A stretch of 64,000 bases of DNA from Rhizobium sp. Root1334 (lineage in GTDB: Bacteria > Pseudomonadota > Alphaproteobacteria > Rhizobiales > Rhizobiaceae): positions 34,957 through 98,956 of the forward strand of contig NZ_LMEY01000029.1 in the NCBI RefSeq assembly GCF_001426665.1. The letters are read 5' to 3'. A program made the position numbers and the translations under genes. The notes below the pieces were generated by a model that saw only the letters and a list, made by a program, of their open reading frames with translations, did no database searches and was not told the DNA's origin. Positions 35,722 through 44,968 of the stretch are shown here, one piece after another (the stretch's first letter is position 1; each line of letters starts with the position of its first letter).

Positions 35722-36492
35722 ATGTTTCATCCATCGCTGTTCAAAGGTTTGAATGTCGTCGTCACCGGTGCCGGCCGTGGCATCGGACTGGAGGTCGCAC
35801 GCCAGTTTCTCGATTGCGGCGCAAACGTCTACCTGCACGGCGGCCGCGTGGCGCGCGAACCGCTGCCGGATTTTCTCGATGCGGCGCTGACTGAGGGCCG
35901 GGCCTTTCTCTCCTATGCCGACTTCTCGACCGCTGGCGGCATTGAGCTTCTCGCCACCGGTATTGCGTCCCGTTTCAAAACGATCGATGTGCTTGTCAAC
36001 AATGCCGGAACGATGGTCGGACGATTTCCGGCTGGCGACCTGACCGACGAACAATATGAGACGGTGGTGCAGCTTAACCAGACCTCCGTGGTCCACACCA
36101 CGCGGGCGCTGCTACCGCTCATTCGGCGTGGCACGCATCCGGCCATTATCAACACCGTCTCGATCTCGGCACTCACCGGCGGCAGCGCCGGATCGGCGAT
36201 CTATTCCGCCACCAAGGCCTTCGTCTCGACCTATTCCAAGGCACTCGCCCGCGAACTGGCGCCGGAGGGCATTCGCGTCAATTGCGTTTCGCCGGGAACG
36301 ATCACCACCGATTTCCACGAACGCTATTCATCCGCGGAAAAGCTCGAAGCCACCCGCAAGACCATCCCGCTGCAGCGGCTCGGCACCGCCGAGGATTGCG
36401 CGCCGGCCTATTTGTTTCTCGCATCAAACGCGCTCTCGGGTTACATCACCGGTCAGGTGCTGGAAGTGAACGGCGGTCAATTGATCTGCTGA
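35722..36492 (+). CDS. Short-chain dehydrogenase/reductase
   Basis: 256 aa classical SDR. Cofactor motif TGAGRGIGLEVA, NNAG, catalytic Ser in TVSISA and YSATK (YxxxK) are all present. The FabG-like C-terminus SGYITGQVLEVNGGQ is typical of sugar or polyol dehydrogenases and reductases; the substrate cannot be read from the sequence. GGGAGGG 7 bases before ATG 35722 fixes the start. It lies divergent to glpR and 24 bases before a LysR gene, with which it may be co-transcribed. Confidence 0.88.
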   Translation: MFHPSLFKGLNVVVTGAGRGIGLEVARQFLDCGANVYLHGGRVAREPLPDFLDAALTEGRAFLSYADFSTAGGIELLATGIASRFKTIDVLVNNAGTMVGRFPAGDLTDEQYETVVQLNQTSVVHTTRALLPLIRRGTHPAIINTVSISALTGGSAGSAIYSATKAFVSTYSKALARELAPEGIRVNCVSPGTITTDFHERYSSAEKLEATRKTIPLQRLGTAEDCAPAYLFLASNALSGYITGQVLEVNGGQLIC

Positions 36493-36516
36493 GCGCAGAC
36501 GGCGGGAGGGTGGCGG

Positions 36517-37410
36517 TTGATCGACAAGCTGGAATTCTTCATCGCGCTGGCGCAGGAGCGGCATTTCGGCCGCGCCGCCGATCTCTGCGGCATCACCCAG
36601 CCGACGCTTTCGGCCGCGATCAAGCAGCTGGAAGACCAGCTCGGCGTCATGCTGGTCAACCGCGGATCCCGTTATCAGAGCCTGACGCCGGAAGGGCAGC
36701 GCGTACTGGAATGGGCGCGCCGGATCGTCGGCGATTCCCGTACCATGCACGAGGAAATGCGCGCCGCCCGCCGCGGTCTTGTCGGTCATATCCGGCTGGC
36801 TGCCGTGCCCACCACGCTTGCCATGGTGCCGCGCATTACCGCACCGTTTCAGGAGAAACACCCGGACGTCACCTTCTCCATCCTCTCGACAACCTCGCTG
36901 AAAATCCTCGGCCTCTTGGAAAACCTCGAGATTGATGCCGGTCTCACCTACCTCGAGAACGAACCGCTCGGACGCGTCACCAGCGTGCCGCTGCAGGTGG
37001 AGCGCTATCATCTGGTGACCGCCGCCGGTAGCCCGCTTTCGGATCGCGAAACTGTGACCTGGAAGGAAGTCGGCAGTATTCGGCTTTGTCTATTGACCGC
37101 AGATATGCAGAACCGTCGCATCATCAACCAGCATTTCGCCGAGGCTGGCGCCACCGTCGCGCCGACACTGGAATCCAACTCGATGATCGTGCTGTTCTCC
37201 CATGTCCGCACCGGCCACTGGGCCAGCATCATGCCCTATAACGTCGCAAAATCATTTGGTTTTCACGAGGATATCAAGCTGATCCCGATCATCGAGCCGG
37301 ATGCCCGCCACACGGTTGGCCTGGTCGCGACGCACCGGGAGCCGTTTACCCCACTTGTCTCTGCCCTGCTGCACGAAGCGCGTATCCTGGCGGATGCGCA
37401 GGCGCTTTGA
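36517..37410 (+). CDS. LysR-family regulator, probable regulator of the fds operon
   Basis: 297 aa. The N-terminal HTH (FFIALAQERHFGRAADLCGITQPTLSAAIKQLE) is followed by the LysR substrate domain. The start codon is TTG 36517, supported by GGGAGGG 6 bases upstream; no ATG fits the conserved N-terminus MIDKLEFF. It lies directly before fdsG on the same strand, and a LysR-type box overlaps its stop codon. LysR regulators next to fds genes (FdsR) are known, so control of formate dehydrogenase is likely. Confidence 0.88.
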   Translation: MIDKLEFFIALAQERHFGRAADLCGITQPTLSAAIKQLEDQLGVMLVNRGSRYQSLTPEGQRVLEWARRIVGDSRTMHEEMRAARRGLVGHIRLAAVPTTLAMVPRITAPFQEKHPDVTFSILSTTSLKILGLLENLEIDAGLTYLENEPLGRVTSVPLQVERYHLVTAAGSPLSDRETVTWKEVGSIRLCLLTADMQNRRIINQHFAEAGATVAPTLESNSMIVLFSHVRTGHWASIMPYNVAKSFGFHEDIKLIPIIEPDARHTVGLVATHREPFTPLVSALLHEARILADAQAL

Positions 37411-37425
37411 TAGAAATCATCTATC
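37409..37425. promoter_or_regulatory. LysR-type box in front of the fds operon
   Basis: GATAG-N7-CTATC, a perfect 5-bp dyad that contains the T-N11-A core, begins inside the LysR stop codon about 200 bases before fdsG. Candidate site for the upstream LysR protein. Confidence 0.55.
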
Positions 37426-37621
37426 GCTTAACGGAACACGCCTATTGACCCTCCCCCAGCCTGCTGACACGCTGTATTTCAGTACGTGAGCTGCAAAACC
37501 GCGTGTTATCGGCCCTTTCGAGCCGGAAATCTGAATCGATGATGGTCTGGAGGGACTTCGTTCGGTTGGAGGTATTGCAGAGCGCGGCCAATTGTTCATT
37601 TCAGTTCGGGAGGTCTGAACG

Positions 37622-38101
37622 TTGAACCTGCATGTATCAAGCCGTGATATCGGTGAACGGACACTGGATATAGTCAGCGCGTTGAAGTCGCTCGAAGGGC
37701 CGCTTCTGCCGATCCTGCACGAAATCCAGGCCGAGTTCGGCTATGTGCCGCAGGAAGCGCTGCCGGTCATTGCCCGCGAACTCAACCTGTCGCGTGCCGA
37801 AGTTCATGGCGTCGTCACCTTCTATCATGACTACCGTGATCACCCGGCAGGCCGGCATGTGCTGAAGCTCTGTCGTGCAGAGGCCTGTCAATCGATGGGC
37901 GGCGACGCGCTGGCCGAACGGGTGAAATCCCTGCTCGGGATCGATTTCCACCAAACGACGCCCGATGGCGCGGTGACGCTCGAACCTGTCTATTGTCTGG
38001 GGCTCTGTTCCTCCGCACCCGCCGCGATGCTCGATGGCGAGGTGCACGGACGGCTTGATGCGGATGCGGTGCGAGACCTCGTTGCGGAGGTGCGGGCATG
38101 A
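37622..38101 (+). CDS. fdsG: NAD-dependent formate dehydrogenase gamma subunit FdsG
   Basis: 159 aa NuoE-like 2Fe-2S subunit. Cysteines are seen in CRAEACQ and YCLGLC. TTG start at 37622 is set by GGGAGG 8 bases upstream; no ATG lies in a usable position. First gene of fdsGBA-fdhD-fdsD; the stop overlaps the fdsB start (ATGA). Confidence 0.93.
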   Translation: MNLHVSSRDIGERTLDIVSALKSLEGPLLPILHEIQAEFGYVPQEALPVIARELNLSRAEVHGVVTFYHDYRDHPAGRHVLKLCRAEACQSMGGDALAERVKSLLGIDFHQTTPDGAVTLEPVYCLGLCSSAPAAMLDGEVHGRLDADAVRDLVAEVRA

Positions 38102-39654
38102 GCGTGCGGATTTTCGTTCCCCAGGATGCTGCTGCTCTGGCGCTTGGCGCCGACCGGGTCGCCGTGACATTGTCGCGTGAAATCGAAACCCGCGGCATCG
38201 ACGTCACGATCGTTCGCAACGGCTCGCGCGGCCTGCATTGGCTGGAGCCGATGGTCGAGGTCGAAACAGCGGAAGGCCGCGTTGCTTACGGCCCGGTCAA
38301 GGCATCCGACATTTCTTCTCTTTTGGACGCGGGCCTTGCCAACGGCGGGGATCATCCGCTCTGTCTCGGGAAAACCGAGGAACTGCCCTTCCTGAAAAAC
38401 CAGACACGGCTGACCTTTGCCCGTTGCGGTATCGTCGATCCGCTGTCGCTGGAAGACTACAAGGCCCATGACGGCCTGAAGGGCCTTGCCAAGGCCGTGG
38501 CGATGGCCCCTGCCGACGTGGTGGCACAGGTGACGGAATCTGGCCTACGCGGCCGCGGCGGTGCGGGGTTCCCGACCGGCATCAAGTGGAAGACCGTGCT
38601 CGACACCGCTGGCGACCGCAAATACATCGTCTGCAACGCCGACGAGGGCGACAGTGGTACCTTTGCCGACCGGATGATCATGGAGGGCGACCCCTTCGTG
38701 CTGATCGAAGGCATGGCGATCGCCGGTCTCGCGACCCTTGCTACCAAGGGCTTCGTCTATATCCGCTCGGAATATCCGCACGCGATCGCGACGATGACGG
38801 AAGCCGTCGAAATCGCCCGGCGCGCCGGTGTTCTCGGTGCTTCGGTGATGGGATCGGGCCGAGCCTTTGACATCGAAATCCGCACCGGTGCGGGTGCCTA
38901 TGTCTGCGGCGAAGAAACGGCGCTGCTCAACAGCCTGGAAGGCAAGCGCGGTATCGTTCGCGCCAAGCCGCCTTTGCCCGCCCACAAGGGCCTGTTCAAC
39001 TGTCCGACCGTGATCAACAACGTCATCTCGCTCGCGTCCGTGCCGATCATCATGGACAAGGGCGCAGTCTTTTATAAAGACTTCGGCATGGGCCGCTCGC
39101 GCGGCACGATCCCGATCCAGATCGCCGGCAACGTCAAGCATGGCGGGCTCTATGAGGCAGCCTTCGGCCTGACACTCGGCCAGATCGTTGACGAGATCGG
39201 CGGCGGCACGGCATCAGGACGCCCGGTCAAGGCCGTGCAGGTCGGCGGCCCGCTCGGCGCCTATTTCCCCCGCGCCCTGTTCGATACGCCGTTCGACTAC
39301 GAAGCCTTCGCCGCCAAGGACGGCCTGATCGGCCATGCAGGCATCACCGTCTTCGATGACACCGCCGACATGCTGAAACAGGCCCGCTTTGCGATGGAGT
39401 TCTGCGCCATCGAATCCTGTGGCAAGTGCACTCCTTGCCGGATCGGCTCGACCCGCGGCGTCGAAACGGCGGACAAGATCGCGCAGGGCATCGAGCCCGA
39501 GAAGAATCTCGCCCTGCTCGCCGACCTCTGCAACACGATGAAATTCGGTTCGCTCTGCGCACTCGGCGGTTTCACCCCCTATCCGGTCACCAGCGCCATG
39601 ACCCACTTCCCGGACGATTTCCGCCCGGCTCCCTTGGTGGAGGCGGCGGAATGA
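38098..39654 (+). CDS. fdsB: Formate dehydrogenase beta subunit FdsB (NuoF-like)
   Basis: 518 aa. It holds FMN, a 4Fe-4S cluster and the NAD site. The NAD/FMN motifs are GRGGAGFPTG and CGEETALLNSLEG; the iron-sulfur motif is SCGKCTPCRIG plus a later Cys. It passes electrons from FdsA to NAD+. Its start overlaps fdsG by 4 bases. The gap to fdsA is 228 bases because a repeat element lies between them. Confidence 0.95.
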   Translation: MSVRIFVPQDAAALALGADRVAVTLSREIETRGIDVTIVRNGSRGLHWLEPMVEVETAEGRVAYGPVKASDISSLLDAGLANGGDHPLCLGKTEELPFLKNQTRLTFARCGIVDPLSLEDYKAHDGLKGLAKAVAMAPADVVAQVTESGLRGRGGAGFPTGIKWKTVLDTAGDRKYIVCNADEGDSGTFADRMIMEGDPFVLIEGMAIAGLATLATKGFVYIRSEYPHAIATMTEAVEIARRAGVLGASVMGSGRAFDIEIRTGAGAYVCGEETALLNSLEGKRGIVRAKPPLPAHKGLFNCPTVINNVISLASVPIIMDKGAVFYKDFGMGRSRGTIPIQIAGNVKHGGLYEAAFGLTLGQIVDEIGGGTASGRPVKAVQVGGPLGAYFPRALFDTPFDYEAFAAKDGLIGHAGITVFDDTADMLKQARFAMEFCAIESCGKCTPCRIGSTRGVETADKIAQGIEPEKNLALLADLCNTMKFGSLCALGGFTPYPVTSAMTHFPDDFRPAPLVEAAE

Positions 39655-39692
39655 GCAAGACGTTGCCTGTCTTCGAGCAGCCCACCGCACGC

Positions 39693-39822
39693 TCCCTCTT
39701 CTCCCCCGCGGGGAGAAGTGCCGAGCGCAGTGAGGCGATGAGGGGGTCTGTCCTCGAATTCGTTGCGTGGCCCCCCTCATCCGGCGCGACGTGCCACCTT
39801 CTCCCCGACGGGGAGAAGAGGA
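39693..39822. repeat. RIME-like repeat between fdsB and fdsA
   Basis: Two copies of the palindrome CTTCTCCCC-N3-GGGGAGAAG (39698-39718 and 39798-39818, exactly 100 bases apart) surround a GATGAGGGGG/CCCCCCTCATC pair (39737-39746, 39771-39781). This is the mosaic architecture of rhizobial intergenic RIME elements. It sits inside an operon rather than between transcription units. Confidence 0.85.
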
Positions 39823-39882
39823 GCCGCAGCGCCAGTGCCTACGACAGAAATCTCGCTAAGACATCCACCCAGGAGGCCCTCC

Positions 39883-42762
39883 ATGCCCCTCGTTCCTGAA
39901 ATCGACTTCGGCACCCCCGCTTCCCGCTCCGAAAAGATGGTGACGCTCACCATCGACGGCAACGAGATCACCGTGCCGGAAGGCACCTCGATCATGCGGG
40001 CCTCGATGGAGGCAGGCATCCAGGTGCCGAAGCTCTGCGCCACCGATATGGTCGATGCGTTCGGCTCCTGCCGCCTCTGTCTTGTCGAGATCGAAGGGCG
40101 TAACGGCACGCCCGCCTCCTGCACCACACCCGTCGCGCCTGGCATCACCGTCCATACCCAGACGAGCCGCCTGAAGGATATCCGCAAGGGCGTGATGGAG
40201 CTGTATATCTCCGACCACCCGCTCGACTGTCTGACCTGCGCCGCCAATGGCGACTGCGAACTGCAGGATATGGCCGGCGCGGTCGGCCTGCGCGATGTGC
40301 GTTATGGCTATGAGGGTGACAATCACGTCAAGGCGCGCAACAACGGCGATATCAACCTCAAATGGATGCCGAAGGACGAGTCGAACCCGTACTTCACCTA
40401 TGATCCGGCAAAATGCATCGTCTGTTCGCGCTGCGTGCGCGCCTGCGAAGAGGTTCAGGGCACGTTCGCGCTGACCATCGAAGGCCGCGGCTTCGACAGC
40501 CGTGTCTCGCCCGGCATGCATGAAGACTTCCTCTCCTCCGAATGCGTCTCCTGCGGCGCCTGCGTCCAGGCCTGCCCAACGGCGACGCTCACCGAAAAAT
40601 CCGTTATCGCCATCGGCCAGCCGGAACATTCCGTTGTCACCACCTGCGCCTATTGCGGTGTCGGCTGTTCGTTCAAGGCCGAGATGCGCGGCGAAGAGCT
40701 GGTGCGCATGGTGCCGTGGAAGGACGGCCAGGCCAATCGTGGCCATTCCTGCGTCAAGGGGCGCTTCGCTTATGGCTATTCGACTCACAAGGAACGCATC
40801 CTCAACCCGATGATCCGCGAAAAGGTCAGCGACCCCTGGCGCGAAGTCAGCTGGGAGGAGGCCCTTGCCCATACGGCATCGGAATTCCGCCGCATCCAGT
40901 ATCAATATGGCCGCGAATCGATCGGCGGCATTACCTCGTCGCGTTGCACCAACGAGGAAACCTATCTCGTCCAGAAACTGATCCGCTCCGGCTTCGGCAA
41001 CAACAATGTCGATACCTGCGCCCGCGTCTGCCATTCGCCGACCGGCTACGGTCTCGGCGCCACCTTCGGCACGTCGGCCGGCACGCAGAATTTCGATTCG
41101 GTCGAGCATACCGATGTCGTCATCATCATCGGCGCCAACCCCACCGATGGCCACCCCGTCTTTGCCTCGCGCCTGAAGAAGCGTCTGCGCCAGGGAGCGA
41201 AACTGATCGTCATCGATCCGCGCCGTACCGACATGGTCTCCTCGCCGCATATCAAGGCGTCGCACCATCTGCCGCTGCGTCCCGGCACCAATGTCGCCAT
41301 CGTCACGGCGCTCGCCCATGTCATCGTCACCGAAGGCCTGTTCGACGAAAAATTCATCCGTGAACGCTGCGACTGGTCGGAATTCGAGGATTGGGCCGGC
41401 TTCGTCGCCGAAGAACGTCACAGCCCGGAAGCGATCGAACAACTGACCGGCGTTCCGGCCGAAGAGGTTCGTGGTGCCGCCCGCCTGTTTGCCACCGGCG
41501 GCAATGGCGCGATCTATTACGGCCTTGGCGTCACCGAGCATAGCCAGGGCTCGACGACCGTCATCGGCATCGCCAACCTTGCGATGGCCACCGGCAATAT
41601 CGGCCGCCCCGGTGTGGGCGTGAACCCGCTGCGCGGCCAGAACAATGTCCAGGGCTCCTGCGACATGGGTTCTTTCCCGCACGAACTGCCGGGCTACCGT
41701 CACGTCTCCGACGACGCGACCCGCGACATCTTCGAAAAGCTCTGGGGCGTGAAAATCTCCAACGAGCCGGGCCTGCGCATTCCCAACATGCTGGACGCCG
41801 CCGTCGACGGGTCTTTCAAGGGCATCTACATCCAGGGCGAGGACATTCTGCAGTCCGACCCCGACACCAAGCACGTTTCGGCCGGCCTCGCCGCGATGGA
41901 ATGCGTCGTGGTGCAGGATCTGTTCCTCAACGAAACCGCCAACTACGCCCATGTCTTCCTGCCGGGCTCGACCTTCCTCGAGAAGGATGGCACCTTCACC
42001 AACGCCGAACGCCGCATCAACCGTGTCCGCAAGGTGATGACCCCGCGCAACGGCTTTGCCGATTGGGAAGTCACGCAGAATCTGGCAAAAGCGATGGGGC
42101 TGAACTGGACCTATACGCACCCATCCGAGATCATGGACGAGATCGCCGCGACGACGCCGAGCTTTGCGATGGTCTCCTACGAGTATCTGGAAAAGATGGG
42201 CTCGGTTCAGTGGCCCTGCAACGAAAAGGCTCCGCTCGGCTCGCCGATCATGCATGTCAACGGCTTCGTGCGCGGCAAGGGCAAGTTCATCCGCACCGAA
42301 TATGTCGCCACCGACGAAAAGACCGGCCCGCGGTTCCCGCTGCTTCTCACCACCGGCCGTATTCTCAGCCAGTACAATGTCGGCGCCCAGACCCGGCGCA
42401 CCGACAACATCGTCTGGCACGAGGAAGACCGGCTGGAAATCCACCCGCATGACGCCGAACTGCGCGGCGTGCGCGATGGCGACTGGGTAAAGCTGCAAAG
42501 CCGCGCCGGCGACACGACGCTGAGAGCGCTGATCACCGATCGCGTCGCTCCCGGTGTCGTCTACACCACCTTCCACCACCCGACGACGCAGGCCAACGTC
42601 ATCACCACCGACTTCTCCGACTGGGCAACAAACTGTCCTGAGTATAAGGTGACGGCGGTCCAGATCTCGCCATCGAACGGTCCCTCGCAATGGCAGGTGG
42701 ATTACGACGAACAAGCCCGCCAGTCCCGCCGCATCGCCGGCAAGCTGGAGGCCGCGGAGTAA
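39883..42762 (+). CDS. fdsA: Formate dehydrogenase alpha subunit FdsA (molybdenum catalytic subunit)
   Basis: 959 aa. The N-terminus holds a 2Fe-2S domain and His/Cys-type and paired 4Fe-4S ferredoxin clusters (CIVCSRCVRAC, CVSCGACVQACP), then the 4Fe-4S motif CAYCGVGC of the DMSO-reductase family. The bis-MGD catalytic domain has VDTCARVCHSPTGYGL, whose Cys and His are the Mo ligand and active-site base; so this is a cysteine, not selenocysteine, enzyme. It oxidises formate to CO2. AGGAGG precedes ATG 39883; the longer frame upstream would translate the repeat. Confidence 0.95.
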   Translation: MPLVPEIDFGTPASRSEKMVTLTIDGNEITVPEGTSIMRASMEAGIQVPKLCATDMVDAFGSCRLCLVEIEGRNGTPASCTTPVAPGITVHTQTSRLKDIRKGVMELYISDHPLDCLTCAANGDCELQDMAGAVGLRDVRYGYEGDNHVKARNNGDINLKWMPKDESNPYFTYDPAKCIVCSRCVRACEEVQGTFALTIEGRGFDSRVSPGMHEDFLSSECVSCGACVQACPTATLTEKSVIAIGQPEHSVVTTCAYCGVGCSFKAEMRGEELVRMVPWKDGQANRGHSCVKGRFAYGYSTHKERILNPMIREKVSDPWREVSWEEALAHTASEFRRIQYQYGRESIGGITSSRCTNEETYLVQKLIRSGFGNNNVDTCARVCHSPTGYGLGATFGTSAGTQNFDSVEHTDVVIIIGANPTDGHPVFASRLKKRLRQGAKLIVIDPRRTDMVSSPHIKASHHLPLRPGTNVAIVTALAHVIVTEGLFDEKFIRERCDWSEFEDWAGFVAEERHSPEAIEQLTGVPAEEVRGAARLFATGGNGAIYYGLGVTEHSQGSTTVIGIANLAMATGNIGRPGVGVNPLRGQNNVQGSCDMGSFPHELPGYRHVSDDATRDIFEKLWGVKISNEPGLRIPNMLDAAVDGSFKGIYIQGEDILQSDPDTKHVSAGLAAMECVVVQDLFLNETANYAHVFLPGSTFLEKDGTFTNAERRINRVRKVMTPRNGFADWEVTQNLAKAMGLNWTYTHPSEIMDEIAATTPSFAMVSYEYLEKMGSVQWPCNEKAPLGSPIMHVNGFVRGKGKFIRTEYVATDEKTGPRFPLLLTTGRILSQYNVGAQTRRTDNIVWHEEDRLEIHPHDAELRGVRDGDWVKLQSRAGDTTLRALITDRVAPGVVYTTFHHPTTQANVITTDFSDWATNCPEYKVTAVQISPSNGPSQWQVDYDEQARQSRRIAGKLEAAE

Positions 42763-42810
42763 GGTTGGAATGTTGAGTTTGTTGCAACCCTGCCGCTCTG
42801 TCCCGTTGGG

Positions 42811-42906
42811 ACATCTTCCCCGAAAGGGGGGAGATCGGATGAGCTGTGCGCGGCAAACTCCCTCTTCTCCCCAACGGGGAGAAGGTGCCCGAAGGGCGGA
42901 TGAGGG
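42811..42906. repeat. RIME-like repeat between fdsA and fdhD
   Basis: Contains ATCTTCCCC...GGGGGAGAT (42812-42834) and CTTCTCCCC-AAC-GGGGAGAAG (42863-42883), ending in GGATGAGGGGG. Same family as the copy between fdsB and fdsA. It ends about 12 bases before the fdhD start and leaves little room for a normal ribosome site. Confidence 0.8.
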
Positions 42907-42918
42907 GGCGGCGGCCCC

Positions 42919-43746
42919 ATGACCCCCTTCAAACTCACCCAGACAGTGGCCGAAACCGCCCATCGCAGTGGCAAGCTCACGCGAGGCTCCCGCGTCGTGC
43001 CCGAAGAAACGCCGATCGCGCTGTCCTATGGCGGCTCCACCCATGCGGTGATGATGGCGACACCCGGCGATTTCGAGGATTTCGCCGTCGGCTTCAGCCT
43101 GACCGAGGGGATCATTGCCGATCCCTCCGAAATTGAATCCATCGAAGCTGTTGCGGACGAAAAAGGCATCGACCTGCAGATCATCCTGAAGGACGAGCAG
43201 AACGACGCGCTGGTCTCCCGGCGGCGCCATATGGCCGGCCCGGTCGGTTGCGGTCTCTGCGGTATCGAATCGATCGAACAGGCTGTCCGCAAGACACCAA
43301 TAGTATCGACCTCGCCGCTGCGCCTCTCCGAACAGCAGATCGTCGAAGCAGTGTCCCTGCTGAACGGCCAGCAGCCGCTGCATTTCGAAACGCGCGCCGT
43401 GCATGGCGCCGGGTTTTATGTGCCAAGCAAGGGGCTGATCGCCGTGCGTGAAGATGTCGGCCGCCACAATGCGCTGGACAAGCTGGTGGGCGCTGCGGCG
43501 CGTGCCGGGCATGCCGGATCGACCGGCGCCGTCGTCGTCACCAGCCGCGTTTCCGTCGAAATGGTGCAAAAGACCGCCATCATCGGCAGCCCCTTCATCA
43601 TCGCCATATCGGCACCGACGGCGCTCGCCATCCGCACGGCGGACGAGGCAGGCATGACGCTGATCGCGCTGGTGCGTGGCGCCGATTTCGAGATTTTCAC
43701 CCACCCTGACCGCATTCAATCCGGAGCCATCGCCGATGTCGCTTGA
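42919..43746 (+). CDS. fdhD: Formate dehydrogenase accessory sulfurtransferase FdhD/FdsC
   Basis: 275 aa. FdhD passes sulfur from IscS to the bis-MGD cofactor, which is needed for formate dehydrogenase activity. The active-site cysteine loop GCGLCGIE and C-terminal TSRVSVEMVQK are present. It lies between fdsA and fdsD, as in known fdsGBACD operons. The upstream repeat leaves GGGGGCGGCGGCCCC before the ATG, a poor ribosome site, so expression may be low. The fdsD start overlaps its end. Confidence 0.93.
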   Translation: MTPFKLTQTVAETAHRSGKLTRGSRVVPEETPIALSYGGSTHAVMMATPGDFEDFAVGFSLTEGIIADPSEIESIEAVADEKGIDLQIILKDEQNDALVSRRRHMAGPVGCGLCGIESIEQAVRKTPIVSTSPLRLSEQQIVEAVSLLNGQQPLHFETRAVHGAGFYVPSKGLIAVREDVGRHNALDKLVGAAARAGHAGSTGAVVVTSRVSVEMVQKTAIIGSPFIIAISAPTALAIRTADEAGMTLIALVRGADFEIFTHPDRIQSGAIADVA

Positions 43747-44032
43747 TAACACCAATGGCAAACTGGTCCGCATGGCCAACCAGATCGCCACCTTCTTCAA
43801 GTCGCAGCCCGAAGCCGAGCGCGTTGCGGGCATCGCCACCCATATCAACAAGTTCTGGGAGCCACGCATGCGCAAGGCATTCTTCGAACTGATCGAACAG
43901 GGCGACGCCGGCTTCGACCCGCTCGTGATATCGGCTGCCGCCATCATCAAGCGGCCGGGAAGTCCGGCAAAGCCGTCCGAGGCATCCGAACACGTCGATC
44001 AGACCATGCTGGAGGCCGGCTTCAGCGATTGA
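43736..44032 (+). CDS. fdsD: Formate dehydrogenase delta subunit FdsD
   Basis: 98 aa small subunit of the soluble formate dehydrogenase. No cofactor motifs are visible; the family motif HINKFWEPRMRKAF is. It is probably involved in assembly or cofactor insertion. It overlaps the fdhD 3' end by 11 bases. Confidence 0.92.
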   Translation: MSLDNTNGKLVRMANQIATFFKSQPEAERVAGIATHINKFWEPRMRKAFFELIEQGDAGFDPLVISAAAIIKRPGSPAKPSEASEHVDQTMLEAGFSD

Positions 44033-44243
44033 TCCAGGTCCAATACTGACTTCCACATTGAACGCGATCGATGTTCACGCTATGCAGCAATATCGAAAAA
44101 GATGGGCCGGTTGGTAATCCGGTCCCTGCAATCAGCAGCTTATGCCCCCTCTGGGTTTCCACGGTACCGGTTTGATCAGCATTGGTCGGCGAGGTACGTG
44201 GTCTTGTGCCGTGGTTCCTCAATGACGAACAAGGAACAGCGAC
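44033..44243. other. Intergenic region after fdsD
   Basis: About 210 bases, no gene seen. ACGAACAAGGAACAGCGAC gives a ribosome site (AAGGA) for the next gene. No strong terminator hairpin is visible after fdsD. Confidence 0.4.
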
Positions 44244-44957
44244 ATGGCGCCATCCGCCTCCCCGGGCACCCCAATTCCAACGGAAAATGTCCTCGAAAAC
44301 CGTGCGCTTGATCGCGCGGAGGTCGAACTCCTTTCGAAAAGTGGACAACCGCACAAGCTTGTCGCCTGCGTGTTTGAGGAAGTCGACCTGTCGCGCCTGA
44401 TGCTGGAAGGCTGGGTGTTCGAAGCATGTACCGTCAAGCAAGCCAATTTCATAGGGGCGAAACTGAGTGCGACGCTCTGGTCTAGCTGCAAGGGCGGCCA
44501 GGCCGATTTCACCGGCTGCGACCTTTCCGAAAGCAAGATTGAAGCCTGTGACTTCAACAACAGCAATTTCCGGGGTGCGACGCTGACAGGAGCGCAATTT
44601 TCCCGGTGCAAGCTGACGGGAGCCAACCTCTCCGAAACCAAAACCCTCAACCTGACCTTCGACGAAACCCGCCTCGCCGATGCCCGCCTTCCCGGCCTCT
44701 CCTTTCGCAAGGCCCGCCTGAACGGCCTCGACTTCCAGATGGCCGACCTGAAGAAATGCGATTTCCGCGATGCGATCTTTCAGGATTGCAGCCTGCGCGA
44801 TGCAAACCTCGCCGAATGCCGCTTCGAAGGCGCCGACCTGCGCGGCGCAGATCTGGGCGGCATCCGCCTGCTGAACGCCAAACAATTCAAAGGCGCAACG
44901 ATCTCGCGGGATCAGGCCGGGCAACTGCTCGCGGAACTGGGGTTGAAGGTGCGGTAG
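44244..44957 (+). CDS. Pentapeptide-repeat protein
   Basis: 237 aa. From about residue 40 to 220 it is made of A(D/N)LxX-type repeats (for example ADFTGCDLSESKIEACDFNNSNFRGATL), predicting a right-handed beta-helix. Qnr proteins that protect DNA gyrase have this fold, but the fold alone does not show that role. AAGGA precedes the ATG. It is convergent with the nucleotidyltransferase-fold gene, 11 bases away. Confidence 0.85.
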   Translation: MAPSASPGTPIPTENVLENRALDRAEVELLSKSGQPHKLVACVFEEVDLSRLMLEGWVFEACTVKQANFIGAKLSATLWSSCKGGQADFTGCDLSESKIEACDFNNSNFRGATLTGAQFSRCKLTGANLSETKTLNLTFDETRLADARLPGLSFRKARLNGLDFQMADLKKCDFRDAIFQDCSLRDANLAECRFEGADLRGADLGGIRLLNAKQFKGATISRDQAGQLLAELGLKVR

Positions 44958-44968
44958 ATTGGCGCCTC

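Noticed and set aside
39655-39882. Possible small gene or frameshifted fds fragment between fdsB and fdsA
   Set aside because: The DNA is a repeat element with paired palindromes; frames through it have no ribosome site and no fds similarity.
39856-43950. A 1364-codon minus-strand frame across fdsA and fdhD
   Set aside because: Antisense shadow of strongly conserved genes; it also crosses two RIME-like repeats.
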